In this document: piece after piece, positions 1 to 10,401 of the stretch
Numbering within the stretch: position 1 is the stretch's first letter
Layout: the number at the start of each line of letters is the position of its first letter
Assembly (NCBI GenBank): GCA_958496175.1
Contig: OY292276.1
Span: 15,704,001 to 15,768,000 of the forward strand
Direction: 5' to 3'
From: Sisyra terminalis
Taxonomy: Eukaryota > Arthropoda > Insecta > Neuroptera > Sisyridae
Length of the DNA: 64,000 nt
Translations under genes and position numbers: made by a program
The notes under the pieces: generated by a model
Seen by the model: the letters and a program-made list of their open reading frames with translations, nothing else
Database searches by the model: none
What the model was told of the DNA's origin: nothing

Positions 1-249
1 TTAAGATTCTTACCACTCTGTCCTCCAGAACTAAGAATTCTTCAACCCTTTGTGAGATATTTATCTTTCTTTAGTCTCTATTCCTTACCACTTCAGTAGT
101 GCTTAGTGTTATTTATGATCGGATAAGTCTGATCTTAAATAATCTGAATTGTATTCTTTATTTAATAAAAGCTGAGATCTGAATTTTATCATCTATTACC
201 AAAAACATCAATAACAACAATAATAATCAATAACAATGATTTTTTTAAT

Positions 250-431
250 GTTATTTACCGCCGCTTTATGCCTACTTAGGCCTTCAGCAATTTTAAGCTA
301 AATTTTGAGTGTGATCCTGGTATCGAGCAAATTTTTGATTACAGATTATAGATTGAATTCCTCGATTACGGATTATTATTTACCCTAGAGTCGCTAAAGA
401 CCTTAGTCGTTATAAAGCGACGGTACATAAC
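250..431. repeat. MITE-like inverted repeat
   Basis: The left end begins GTTATTTACCGCCGCTTTAT and the right end, read on the minus strand, begins GTTATGTACCGTCGCTTTAT. The two arms are about 34 bp and imperfect. A diverged relative of the inner and right part lies near 52,610-52,725, inside a Nox5 intron: both copies share a GTATCGAG start, a GGATTATTATT core and a GACGGTA-ATAACAA end. This looks like a short non-autonomous DNA transposon. The family is not identified and no clear target duplication was found. The rest of 1-960 is AT-rich sequence in which I see nothing. Confidence 0.55.
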
Positions 432-1148
432 AATAAAAAATAATTGTTATTGATGTTTGTGTAGCGAAAAAAACAAGCTCCAATTGTTAAAAAAACCGAA
501 TATTTTTTTTGCAATTCACGTTATTACTCATCTTCTTGTTAACAATTTTCCATCCCCTATTTTATTGCCTGAAATATTTTGGTGTCCAGAAATCCAAAGT
601 TTCTAAAAAACAACGCAAAAAAGTTTTGTTTTAGATGTATAAAAGTTTAAACAATATATTATTAATATTGAATGAAAAAAATGGAAAAATAAATTCATAA
701 TCATTCTTCATTTAAGGTATATCTACCATAGAAATGTAGCCTTTTAAAATTAAGAAACCTTAAACAGGATATCCATCTCCAGATCTTGAGTATTACATTT
801 CCATTTACAAATTTATATTGAAGCATTCAAGCAACCTAGGCTAGAATCTGTGAAATAAAGATACGAATAAAATTGTATGGCAAATTTAAATGACTTAACT
901 TTATAAAATAAATTAGAGTGCAAAATTAATAATTTTATTAAAAATTTCTAATAAACCCATTTTTTTTTTTTTTTTTTTTTTTTTTGTGGACTTTTGTGTA
1001 TTTTGCACCAGTTCAGCGGTGTGTCGCTATATCATGGTGGTGATGTCGGGCAATTGGTCTTTAGCGGCGTTTCAGTAGCTGGAGGAGTCGAACTTCATTC
1101 CTCTGTCTTTTGTATTTTTTATTTGTTGTTTGGTTTTTGATCTTGTGG

Positions 1149-3839
1149 TCAAACATCTACTACTTCTTGGAGCTCTTGTGGTAGTTTCCGCTTCAGCCTT
1201 CTATGTTTTATGGTTTCTCCCAAGCCTAGTTCTACTGCACTAGGACAATTTTCTAGGCCGTTAAGGAAGTTCCTTGTGAGTGCGGTTAGAAAGTCTTTTA
1301 AGTATGGAACGCTCATTTCATGATGGATTTGGTTGTTTCTCACATACCATGGAGCTTTGGTGATAATCCTCAAGACTCTATTTTGGAACACCTGTAGCTC
1401 ATTATGATTTTTCTTTGAGGATGGAAGCCAGACTGCGCAAGAGTATGTGAGAAGTGGTCTAATGACTGATTTGTATATCATCAGTGAACAATCCATACTT
1501 AGACGAGACCTTCTGTTGATAAGTGGGTATAGTTGGATGAGTCGAGTGTTGGCTTCTCTGATTTTATTTGAGATGTGGTTTTGCCAGGTTAATTTCGAGT
1601 CCAGAAGTATACCCAGATATTTAACAGGCATTTTTTTCTCACACCACGGAATTTCCATGTGATCCAACACAATAGGCTCCAATTGGTTGGAGAAACGTCT
1701 TAGAGAGAAAATTTTTGCGACGCTTTTAGATGGATTTATGAGAATTTTCCATCTACTGAACCAGGAAGATAGGTGGTTGATAGACTGCTGGGTTTTCTGA
1801 ACGGCCCTTTGAAGATCTTTGTCCAGGTTGAAGATGGCGATGTCATCCGCGTACATTGAGATTATGCAGTGGTCTGGTGACGGAAGGTCCGCAACGTACA
1901 GATTGAATAGGATTGGACCCAATACTGATCCCTGAGGTACCCCCGAGTGGATATGCTTTTCCTCTGATAGCTGATCGTCCATTTTGATTTGGAAGCATCG
2001 GTTGCTCAGAAATGAAGAAATTATGTTGTATAGATACTCTGGGGTATGATAGTTCTGAAGCTTTGTGAGTAGCCCTTGATGCCAAACTCGATCGAACGCT
2101 TGCGTCGCGTCCAAGAACAAACCCACTGAGTATTTTTTTTCTTCAAAACCCCTTTCGATTATTTCTACTATTCTTAAGATTTGTTGCGAAGTGGAGTGGT
2201 GAGGCCTAAATCCAAATTGCGTGTTGGGTAGAATTTGGTTGAGTTCTATCCAAGTGTGAAGCCGTTGCTTGATGATTCTTTCGAATAACTTGGACAGTGT
2301 GCTGAGCAGGCTGATCGGCCGATAGCTTGTGATTTTATTTTTGGGTTTTGAGTTTTTATGGACAACAACTATGTGAGCTTTTTTCCAGGTGGAGGGAAAG
2401 TATCCTGTGCTTAGGCATAGATTAAAGATAGATGTAAGAAAGGATATTATTTTGTTTGGGCAGTTTTTTAGCATTGAATTAGTGATTTGATCGGGGCCAG
2501 GAGATTTTTTTGATTTTAGAGCCTTAATTTGTTGTTTCAATTCGGATGGAGTTACAAATTCTACTTGGTTCTCTGGGATTTGGAGATGATTATAGGAATT
2601 AGGGTCGGATTGTACGCAGGTTTGATTGAAGACCTTTCCAAAAAAGTTTGAAAATCCAGAACACTTATCCTTGATGGAGTCATATGTATGTCCTTCTTCT
2701 TGCAGAGAAGGGATTTGACTTTTTTTCTGTAAGATAGCTTTGGTTGTCTTCCATATTTGGTGGTCCTCTGGATGAATGTCTTCAAGATATTTTTGATAGT
2801 GGTTGTTGGTGAAGTTTTCCAGTTCCTTTCTCACAAGATGAACAAGATTATTAAATTCTCTTTTGTAAATCCGATTTCTTGTTCTTTGCCACATGCGCCT
2901 CATTTTATTTTTTTCCTGGATCATTTTTTTTATTTTTATCGGAATATCCCTATAAGTAGAGTGTTGATTTCCTTTTTTATTAATATTCAGTTCAGATAAT
3001 CTAGCTGCTTCGTTTATTGATTTTGTAATAATAGAAATTGATTCGTCTATGTTGTTTGGGTTTTGTAGAAGCATATGAACCGGAAGGTTGGTACTTGTGA
3101 GAAGTTTTTTAAAAGTGTCCCAGCAGTGAAAACGGGTAAGGTTAGTTGCGGATTTATATCCTACTTTAACGTCCAGTACTGAGATTATCACTGGATTGTG
3201 GTCTGAGTCCAGTTCATCGATCACTTCCTGGCTCATGTGGTTGACAACGTCTTTCTGTACCATAATATCAAGAATATCCGGCGTATGTTCTTGTCTGTAA
3301 GGGTAGTGGGTTGGTTTGTTTGGTGCACATACGATGAGTGAATTTTCAGATGCAGCTTTTCTTAGCTTAATACCGTTGGGATTTGTTTTAATACACCCCC
3401 AGGACGTATGTTTGCAGTTGAGATCACCAAGCAGGATGGTAGGACTTGACTCGTTGAAAAGTGTTGAAATTTCTAGTGTTTCTAGTCTGACGTTTGGTCT
3501 TTTGTAAGCGGCTATTATATTGATTGGTCTAATGGTTGATGACTCAATTTTGATCTTGACGGCCTCGATATTTAACATTGTTGGTAGGGTGACGTGATGA
3601 TGTTCGATATTCTTTTTTATCAGTATGGCTACTCCTCCGGATGCAAAATCTGTTTCTCTGTCTTCTCTATGAATGATGTATCCCGCTACTTTGAATGTTT
3701 CATGATGTAGTAGATGCGTTTCCGAGATACAGGCTATGTCTACTCTGTGACGGTGTAGAAACTCGATGAAAGCGCTTCTTTTTTCCTTGATGCCGTCGGC
3801 ATTCCAGTTGAGAAGGATAAGCATAGGAGTAGGAGGCAT
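1149..3839 (-). CDS. LINE ORF2: endonuclease and reverse transcriptase, 896 aa
   Basis: Pol-like protein of a Jockey-clade LINE that nicks target DNA and copies the element RNA there. The N-terminal 220 residues form an APE-type endonuclease: NWNADGI near residue 11, ISETHL, YKRPN, GDLNCKHTSWG and a C-terminal SDHNPV. The reverse transcriptase follows: KSPGPDQITNSMLKN, YRPISLLSTLSKLFERI, GFRPHHSTSQQ, FLDATQAFDRVWHQGLL, GVPQGSVLGPILFNLYVADL and the catalytic YADD. After it come KYLGILLDSKLTW and the thumb region with YSCAVW. The length matches Jockey ORF2 (about 900 aa). There is no RNase H domain, as expected for Jockey. No stop or frameshift interrupts it. It starts 22 nt after the ORF1 stop and is probably translated by reinitiation. 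Confidence 0.95.
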   Translation of the reverse strand: MPPTPMLILLNWNADGIKEKRSAFIEFLHRHRVDIACISETHLLHHETFKVAGYIIHREDRETDFASGGVAILIKKNIEHHHVTLPTMLNIEAVKIKIESSTIRPINIIAAYKRPNVRLETLEISTLFNESSPTILLGDLNCKHTSWGCIKTNPNGIKLRKAASENSLIVCAPNKPTHYPYRQEHTPDILDIMVQKDVVNHMSQEVIDELDSDHNPVIISVLDVKVGYKSATNLTRFHCWDTFKKLLTSTNLPVHMLLQNPNNIDESISIITKSINEAARLSELNINKKGNQHSTYRDIPIKIKKMIQEKNKMRRMWQRTRNRIYKREFNNLVHLVRKELENFTNNHYQKYLEDIHPEDHQIWKTTKAILQKKSQIPSLQEEGHTYDSIKDKCSGFSNFFGKVFNQTCVQSDPNSYNHLQIPENQVEFVTPSELKQQIKALKSKKSPGPDQITNSMLKNCPNKIISFLTSIFNLCLSTGYFPSTWKKAHIVVVHKNSKPKNKITSYRPISLLSTLSKLFERIIKQRLHTWIELNQILPNTQFGFRPHHSTSQQILRIVEIIERGFEEKKYSVGLFLDATQAFDRVWHQGLLTKLQNYHTPEYLYNIISSFLSNRCFQIKMDDQLSEEKHIHSGVPQGSVLGPILFNLYVADLPSPDHCIISMYADDIAIFNLDKDLQRAVQKTQQSINHLSSWFSRWKILINPSKSVAKIFSLRRFSNQLEPIVLDHMEIPWCEKKMPVKYLGILLDSKLTWQNHISNKIREANTRLIQLYPLINRRSRLSMDCSLMIYKSVIRPLLTYSCAVWLPSSKKNHNELQVFQNRVLRIITKAPWYVRNNQIHHEMSVPYLKDFLTALTRNFLNGLENCPSAVELGLGETIKHRRLKRKLPQELQEVVDV

Positions 3840-3861
3840 GATTTTTTTTTTGCGTTTGGAT

Positions 3862-5019
3862 TTAGTTGTTAGGTGAATGGGTGGTTAGAAAGGACATGAA
3901 CATTGTTGTAATTTCTGGTAGGTGAGGACGTATGAGGTTGAGAATGAATTTTACTACCATGGGGATAATGGTGCTTGTCTCGAATGGTATATGTGTTGAG
4001 TTTGGCTGAGTTTGCTCGGGTATTGTGCTGTTTGGTGCATTTATGGTGTGATGTTGAGAGGGAGAATTATTTTTTAACATGGACGCGTAAGAAGCGGGAT
4101 TGATGTTTGGAACGGAATTCCTGTGAGTTTGGATTTTGGGGGACTGGGTGTTTATATTTGATCGGGCGCTTCGGAACGAGTTTTTGTAATAGGGGCATCC
4201 TCTATAGTTTGCTGGGTGCGTACCCCCGCAGTTTACACATTTTGGCGGCTCTTCCGGCTTTTTATCACATTCGGTAAATTTGTGATGTTTATCGCACTTG
4301 ACGCATCTGGCGTTTAGGCGACAATAATTTTTAGTGTGGCCGAAACGCTGACAATTGGTGCATTGTGGAGTATTTGGGTTTTTTCGGCGGGCCTCGACGT
4401 AGACCACTGCTCTGTCCAGATGTTTTAGCTCAAAGATTTTGAGTCCTTCTTCTGTTTTAGGCATTAGCACAGCGCACAGTGGAGTTGGTTTTTTGTCTCT
4501 ATTATGCAGTCTGGTTACGTTTATTACCGGGTAATTATTATTTTTTAGTATTTCCATAACTTCTTCTTCTTTCAACGAGTATGGAACGTTTCGGATGATA
4601 ACAGATATGTTATTGTTGGTCGGGTTTTTGAATGTGTGGTAGTTTATTTTATTTGAATCGTAAAATTTGGTCAAGTTGCGAAAGTCGTCGATTTTAGTAA
4701 GATTTATTTTGAAAACATTTTTGTTTTTTTGCGAAACAGTGAAATCTATGATTTGCAATTTTGTGATATCATCGACTAGTTTTTGGTAATTGTTAGCGTC
4801 GTGAACAAAGATTGGGGGAATTTTTATTGGGTTTTGCTCTGGCATTTCATTTTCTTCATCCTCGCTGGATGAGAGGACTTGATATCGGTTTTGTGTAGTT
4901 AATTTGGCGAATTTATTGTTTGTTGTTCGAACAGCAACAACTCGCTTGCGAGATTTAGCCTGGGTCCAGTGTTTAGCTAATATTTCTGAATCGCTGTTGA
5001 GATCTGTGTCGTTTTCCAT
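3862..5019 (-). CDS. LINE ORF1: gag-like RNA-binding protein, 385 aa
   Basis: Nucleocapsid-like protein of the same element, expected to coat the RNA and carry it to the nucleus. An acidic, charged N-terminus (SSSEDEENEMPEQ) is followed by an RRM-like/PRE region with VIIRNVPYSLKEEEVMEIL. Three cysteine-histidine knuckles follow near residues 218-275: CTNCQRFGHTKNYC, CVKCDKHHKFTEC and CVNCGGTHPANYRGC. The tail is rich in S, N, P and T. Order and spacing are those of Jockey-type gag proteins. The start is the first ATG after the 5' UTR. The reading frame is uninterrupted. Confidence 0.92.
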   Translation of the reverse strand: MENDTDLNSDSEILAKHWTQAKSRKRVVAVRTTNNKFAKLTTQNRYQVLSSSEDEENEMPEQNPIKIPPIFVHDANNYQKLVDDITKLQIIDFTVSQKNKNVFKINLTKIDDFRNLTKFYDSNKINYHTFKNPTNNNISVIIRNVPYSLKEEEVMEILKNNNYPVINVTRLHNRDKKPTPLCAVLMPKTEEGLKIFELKHLDRAVVYVEARRKNPNTPQCTNCQRFGHTKNYCRLNARCVKCDKHHKFTECDKKPEEPPKCVNCGGTHPANYRGCPYYKNSFRSARSNINTQSPKIQTHRNSVPNINPASYASMLKNNSPSQHHTINAPNSTIPEQTQPNSTHIPFETSTIIPMVVKFILNLIRPHLPEITTMFMSFLTTHSPNN

Positions 5020-5045
5020 TTTTGTTAAAGTAAAGAAAACTTGTA

Positions 5046-5063
5046 CTCACCCGCACGGGTGAG
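5046..5063 (-). promoter_or_regulatory. Perfect GC-rich hairpin in LINE 5' UTR
   Basis: CTCACCC, a GCAC loop, then GGGTGAG: a 7-bp perfect stem about 27 nt upstream of the ORF1 start. It stands out in AT-rich surroundings. It could form in the LINE RNA close to the initiation codon. A function in translation or RNA packaging is only inferred. Confidence 0.5.
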
Positions 5064-5252
5064 ACCGGCGAGGCACACAGCTGTTGATCTGGCTAACTTT
5101 TGCACGTCGCAGTTTGATTTTTAGATTTCTGCAGCACACTTTTAATTTTTATTTGTGATGAGTTTTAAATGAATAACAATCAACAATTTGATACTCGTCC
5201 TCTCACTTTGCTGGTTAATCACCGAATGATGATTTTTTTTTTTTTTTTTTTT

Positions 5253-8200
5253 GTATATACAAGAGTAAAGTGTTGTAATTTACCAAAAAAGAACTACGTT
5301 TTTTGTAGACTATTTAACAATTTGATTTTATTTCTGAATTGCAGCCATTAAGAGACAACAAAAATGGTAATAATATTTAAAAAATGGTTTATGTTACAGA
5401 TATATTGAGAATAAAGTCATTACCGGATTAAAATATTTTGAATAACTTAAGTAATGAAATGTGAAAATGAAATAATCACCGCATTAGAATAGTTACATTC
5501 TTCTCAACCGGTTTGCTTAGTGTTAATTGACGACAATGGCTTAGGACTATTTTTACCATTGTTACCACCATAATATCAGGCTTAGATCAAATTTTCGAAA
5601 TTAAATGTCTAGTTTATTTCAATTTGAAATTTTTAATCATCTCTTAATAAAAAAGAATGAAACTTAAATTCTTAGATTTCACAGCAAAATCACTGGAGAG
5701 TAATTAAAACATATTTAGTTTTACGTTCATTATTGTCTTAATTAAAGCTAGCTTTATATGTCTATTAATACAGACCATAACTTTCCGTTAAATTCCTTTA
5801 TAATTACAATGATCAAGTTTCCATTTTTGCTAAGGCATTTTCGTTCAAACTTTACCGTGATATTCTATCTAAGTAAGAAGTTAGAAATTGTTATTGATTC
5901 CTTATAGATATAGTGTGAATGATATGAAAAAATCGAATATTTGCAGAGAATAGACTGGTTAATGAAGATAACAAACAACGTTTAAGTGCGCCACCTGCAA
6001 AACGTATTTCACGCATTAAATTATTTACAAACATAAAGCTATTCACACTAAATATTAAAGTCACGCCTATCAATTTGTATTTGAGAATTTACGACCGTAA
6101 ATTTATTAGTTAAGTAAAAGACGTAGGTACACCCTGCTACATGAAGAGCAACATTGAAAACTTTGATATCAGGCGGTCGTCAATTTAAAGTTATGAGTAT
6201 CAAATAAATTTTAATGTTCAAAGTTGATTAATTATAGGAATAGATAGTTAAAGCTTTTAGAAATTAGTATAATCAAATTATATAATAAAATTTGGAATAT
6301 TTTTACGATTATGTATCATTTGGAGACTGATATGTACGTCGACTAATTTATACGTTTTATGGGCAAGCATCTATATTTAAAGACGGTAATTAAAGTTTCA
6401 ATTGAAAACATTTAGAAGTGGAATTTATTACGTTCAAGTATGGAGAGAGTTATAAATCAGAATAACCTAAAAATGCCACAACTGTTCGGCGCTACACCTA
6501 TTGTATATAACTTATTTATTATAATTAATAAAGAATGTGAACAATTACAAAATGGCAATTAACTATCGAGCCAGATAGACATCGTACGAGGAGACTTGTG
6601 ACGAATGCTGTAAACCAAAAGACCAGTTTATCATTTATTAATAAGAACAAGTCTTCGTATCGAACGTATTGAACATAATTATAGAATTGGCATTACCTAC
6701 GACAATATCGTAGACAGAGAACAATCATATCTATTTTGCACGTATTAGGATCGAGCTTTATCTTTGGCCGTATCATGTCGATAATGTTTGGATGGGGTTG
6801 TGGTGGTCGACATTCCGCTACCTTACATGTTGTCATCATTACTCATTATTATTGACACTTACATTGCACTGATTGGATCAAAACCTTTGCTTTGTAATTG
6901 GCCGATTGTTTTCAAGAATAACAAAGATCGGCTATTATTGCTTTTCATTCAGATTCTACACTTCATAAACTTTCTGTTTCTTACAAATTTATAATAAAAA
7001 CTGTTCATTTACGGCACTGGAACCTGTTTCTCTTTCGATTTGTACATATTACATAGAATTGAAGAATTTATGAAAAATTATTCTTGTATGTAACAAGTCG
7101 TTGTTACAATAGCAATTAAGAAACTGATTTTAATTGAATCAAAGAATTTGATTTGTAAAAAAGCATACAAATTTTACTATGCATTGCACACGCAATATTT
7201 CTATACAATCGTAAAAATGAAAAATAAAATTTTTTTTTTTTTTATTTCGTTCCACAAAAATTAGTCAAATATATTTTTAATTGATTAAAATAAGATAAGA
7301 CTAACCTTAACTTATGTATGCATTTTCTGGAAGTCTTTTGTCTTATTTTGAGGTCTTCTTAACTTCAACATGAATGAAATTAGAGAATGCAAAGCTTTAG
7401 GAAAGAGTTGCTATAGAACAATCGTTCACGCATATGCACTCACCAAAAAGTATGTGAAAGCTTCTTTTAATAAACTGATAGATTAGATTCTAAAGATAAT
7501 CTCCACCAATAAATCCGTCATTTAGAGGCATCGCGTCCCTTCGCACAATTGGCATTCCCAAAAATAAAATATTTCTTCATTACAACTTTTGAACTGTGCT
7601 AGTTACAAACAAAATAGTTATTATCAAAATAAGGCTTAGAATATTAACTACAAAAACACTTCTTTACTAATTTTCCTTAAATATCATAGTTTGGCTGGAA
7701 ATGGATGTCGAAAGCGTTAGTGTTTTTTACACGAGATCAAATTGCTCACTAAGTATCATGAAAATTTTGATTTCTTGACAAATGTGTAAGTTTTTGCTAA
7801 AAATCAAAATGGATCTTTGAAGGTGATAACTTATACTACAATTTTATTCATTTTATAACTCTTTATTATCTTTAGAACAAAAATATAACTAACAATATAC
7901 GCATTTTTTATATAAACTTTCCGTTTTTTAAATCTAACGCCCGCAGGAAAAATCGTATATTTTAATATCATTAATCAACGTGAAATACTCAATTTTACGG
8001 TTTGTTTTACGATGTACTCTGGGTAAAAAATTAACATTACAATAATAAACAGAGCTACGACCATTGTGAAAACCAACGAAATTAGCCTTATTTTTTATTT
8101 TTTGTTAAAATAAAATAAAAGTTTTTCGCAGCTATGATGGACACATTTCATTAAACTATCAATTAACAATTTTCCATCTTAATATTAATCGAAAGTGTTA

Positions 8201-9084
8201 ATTCGATGGAAAATTTCTAAGAAAACCCCAAAAATGCCTTTTTTCGTATTTTTTTTGATTTTTTTTTAACTTTTTTTTTAATAGAAAACGTAACAATCTT
8301 AAAAAGAAGGTAAGGCTCAGCGTTATACTTTTCCGGTATTCATATATCCAACAGCTCATCCTGATAGAAACAAACGTGTTTGGAAACTGAGGCATTTGCA
8401 AGGTTTTTTTTTATTTCTTTTAAGGGATTGGAGGCATACAAAATTTAGCTGTAACCTGTAAACTACTGTATATAGGTTATACAGTTGCGCACGCACTTGT
8501 AGTTCTCGAAATTTTAGAAAACTATAATTTTTTATTTAGAGTAAAATTTGCTCATAAACAACGAAAAAATTAAAAGAATCATAGCTTTGGTTGTTCAAAT
8601 ATCAAAGATAAAGGTGATGCCGATTTATTTTTTTTTTCTTATTTTTATTGCCTTTTCTTTATATATTATTCAGACCGTGTGCGATGAAAACGAGATTTAA
8701 TGGCTGCACTAAATTGCTTCATAGTTAAATGCTCCATAGTTGTGAGGATTGTGTGATGTGTTTATTTATAAGAGCATTACAAGTGATAACAAGCATAACT
8801 TAGCAAAATCTCGACCACTATTAGCGCTGGGATCGATTCAGTTGTCCTGCTCATGACTTTGCTCCCAGCGAATAAACAATATGCAATGTGAATACAAGAA
8901 AATTATTTTTAATATATATGTCCCTGGCGTATGCTCTGTAGATCAAATCCTAGTGTAGTATTTTATAGAAGTATGGAGAGAATTTAGCCACTACTGGTAC
9001 TCTCTAAGTGCTTATAAAACGTTGGCAGGGCCTTTTCACTTCAACCGATGTGGAGGGTTCTTTGAATGAATTTCAGAGGAAAGA
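5253..9084. other. AT-rich intergenic sequence, no gene seen
   Basis: No ORF here resembles a known protein, and the short ORFs have low-complexity composition. The stretch 6,560-6,900 is less AT-rich and more complex than its surroundings and could be a conserved regulatory element, but nothing in it is recognisable. Homopolymer runs occur near 7,230 and 8,250. Confidence 0.5.
8825..8870. repeat. Short inverted repeat (hairpin)
   Basis: CGCTGGGA and TCCCAGCG form a perfect 8-bp stem around a 30-nt loop. Three further bases inside (AGT/ACT) may pair. It is too short and too weakly paired to be called a microRNA precursor. Confidence 0.35.
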
Positions 9085-9330
9085 ATTTGGGTGTAAGGAT
9101 TAAGATGATCCAACAAAAAAAGAGTAAAATTTTTGAAATCCTTCTTGGATTAGGTTGGCAACGAGGGGAATGTTAAGATTTTTATGGATGATTCAAGTGT
9201 TTACATAATAAGAAGCAATGATTATTTGACGAAAAACTATCAATTGAATCAATTGGATGTTTGAAGGTTTTATTGAGTCCCACAATTCTACTCCATAATC
9301 ATATCGATACCATATATTTAGTTTTACATT
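9085..9330 (-). pseudogene. Decayed Jockey-like LINE, C-terminal end
   Basis: The minus-strand reading contains YGVELWDSIKPSNIQLIQ followed by FRQIII-YYVN. After a frame break comes NLNIPLVANLIQEGFQKFY. This is the conserved thumb/C-terminal region that follows the RT domain in Jockey-type LINEs (YGVELWGS...). The reading is broken by stops, so it is a fossil. It differs in sequence from the intact element at 960-5232 and belongs to another family, resembling the fragment at 15,280-15,620. Confidence 0.7.
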
Positions 9331-9438
9331 CGCCAGTTCCCAAAGAAAAATAACATCCAATATCGCATTTTCAACAAACAACACCATGATGAAAATTTTT
9401 AAGCCATTGGAGAACAACCAAATTATAACGAAAAATAA

Positions 9439-9765
9439 ACCAAAATATATAAAATTAAATGTGGTTTCTGTGAAAAATTCTACATTGGCCAAAGTGGTAG
9501 ATCTTTCAGAAAAAGATATAAGGAACATACACCCAAGAAATTTACTTCAACAACAACTTCAAAACTTTTAAAACACATTTATGGTGAAAATCATCAATGC
9601 TTAATTTTCGAAACAAATTTTAAGCCACTACATATTTGCAAGAAAGGATCACAGATTAACACCCAGAAAGAATACGAAATATACAAAGCACACAAACTAG
9701 ATCCAAATAACATCCTTAACGACAAACTATATAAAACACATAACCTATATAAAATTTGTTTATAG
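9439..9765 (+). pseudogene. Penelope-like element fragment with GIY-YIG nuclease domain
   Basis: An open frame of 108 codons reads IYKIKCGFCEKFYIGQSGRS, then FRKRYKEH, and ends in a stop. This is a Penelope-type GIY-YIG endonuclease: a CxxC pair directly before the YIG motif, the catalytic R in GRSFRKR, and EH one turn later. The element nicks DNA with this domain. The upstream reverse transcriptase is missing; a stop codon sits directly before this frame and a LINE fossil lies immediately upstream. It is therefore a 5'-truncated copy. Its 3' tail carries a ribozyme-like motif. Confidence 0.78.
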
Positions 9766-9784
9766 CTGACAAAGTTATTATTAC

Positions 9785-9825
9785 CTGATGATGACAGCCA
9801 AAAACTGTTGAAATGCGTCGTAATA
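9785..9825 (+). ncRNA. Hammerhead-ribozyme-like motif in Penelope tail
   Basis: CTGATGA, then a short stem-loop (GACAG...CTGTT around CCAAAAA), then GAAA and TGCGTC. CUGAUGA-stem II-GAAA is the hammerhead catalytic core, and such motifs are known in the terminal repeats of Penelope-like elements. It starts 20 nt after the stop of the GIY-YIG frame. There is one extra base between CTGATGA and the stem, so activity is doubtful. The cleavage-site strand was not located with certainty. Confidence 0.5.
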
Positions 9826-9835
9826 AAGAAAAAAT

Positions 9836-10338
9836 TGAGTCATATGACATATATTATTATTCATTAATAAATTGAATATGAACATTCAAAGTAAAATTTG
9901 CCTAGAACTTAAATCTTTTGTTGTAGAATTTAAAAGGACATATCTACAGAAAGCTGTAATTCGCATTTAAACTTGATTTAATACTTAGTTTGAATTATTT
10001 AGTCCTATAACTTATTGCCATTGGTTTTGTTATAGATATATTTTTAATTATTATAAGAAATTATCTTATTCAAATTTAATATTGTATGTTCACTGGATGT
10101 TTTACTGGACCTTCTTATACTAGGAAAAATTGATTATAATGAACCTTTTATTGTAAATCAATGAATTCTTACTTAAAATGACTTTAGTTTTAAGATAAAC
10201 TTAATATTAGTGCATACAGAAAACTTTTGAGAATGCAATCTGAATTAACCAAAATTGTCAACAACAGTAATTCAACAAAAAAAAAGTGAGTTTATGATAT
10301 AATAAACAAGAAAACAAACTTTTGAAGCAATAAAACGA
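9836..10338. other. Intergenic sequence
   Basis: AT-rich spacer between the Penelope fragment and the 3' end of the small secreted-protein gene on the minus strand. I see no gene or clear repeat. Confidence 0.4.
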
Positions 10339-10344
10339 TTTATT
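10339..10344 (-). terminator. Poly(A) signal of the secreted-protein gene
   Basis: AATAAA on the minus strand, 58 nt past the stop codon at 10,402. It is the first canonical signal downstream of the gene and fits a short 3' UTR. Confidence 0.6.
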
Positions 10345-10401
10345 CTGATAGTATAAAGTATAAACAAGTATGTGTACCAAAAAAATTAATTCAGGTACTT
10401 A

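Larger units (their letters stand above)
960..5232 (-). mobile_element. Jockey-clade non-LTR retrotransposon, apparently full length
   Basis: A LINE of about 4.27 kb on the minus strand. The 26-base T run at 960-985 is the 3' poly(A) tail. Reading from the 5' side (high coordinates) there is a roughly 210-nt 5' UTR, ORF1 (gag-like, zinc knuckles), a 22-nt gap, ORF2 (endonuclease plus reverse transcriptase) and a 3' UTR of about 160 nt. Both ORFs are open end to end, which suggests recent insertion. The 5' boundary is inferred: the minus strand starts near ATCATCATTCGGTGATTAAC, just inside a second 20-base T run at 5233-5252. No unambiguous target-site duplication is visible, because both flanks are T-rich. 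Confidence 0.9.

Noticed and set aside
1447..3507. Several plus-strand ORFs of 60-80 codons opposite the Jockey ORF2
   Set aside because: Antisense shadows of the reverse-transcriptase gene, with no features of their own.
8825..8870. microRNA precursor
   Set aside because: Only an 8-bp continuous stem with a 30-nt loop; precursors need about 22 paired bases per arm.
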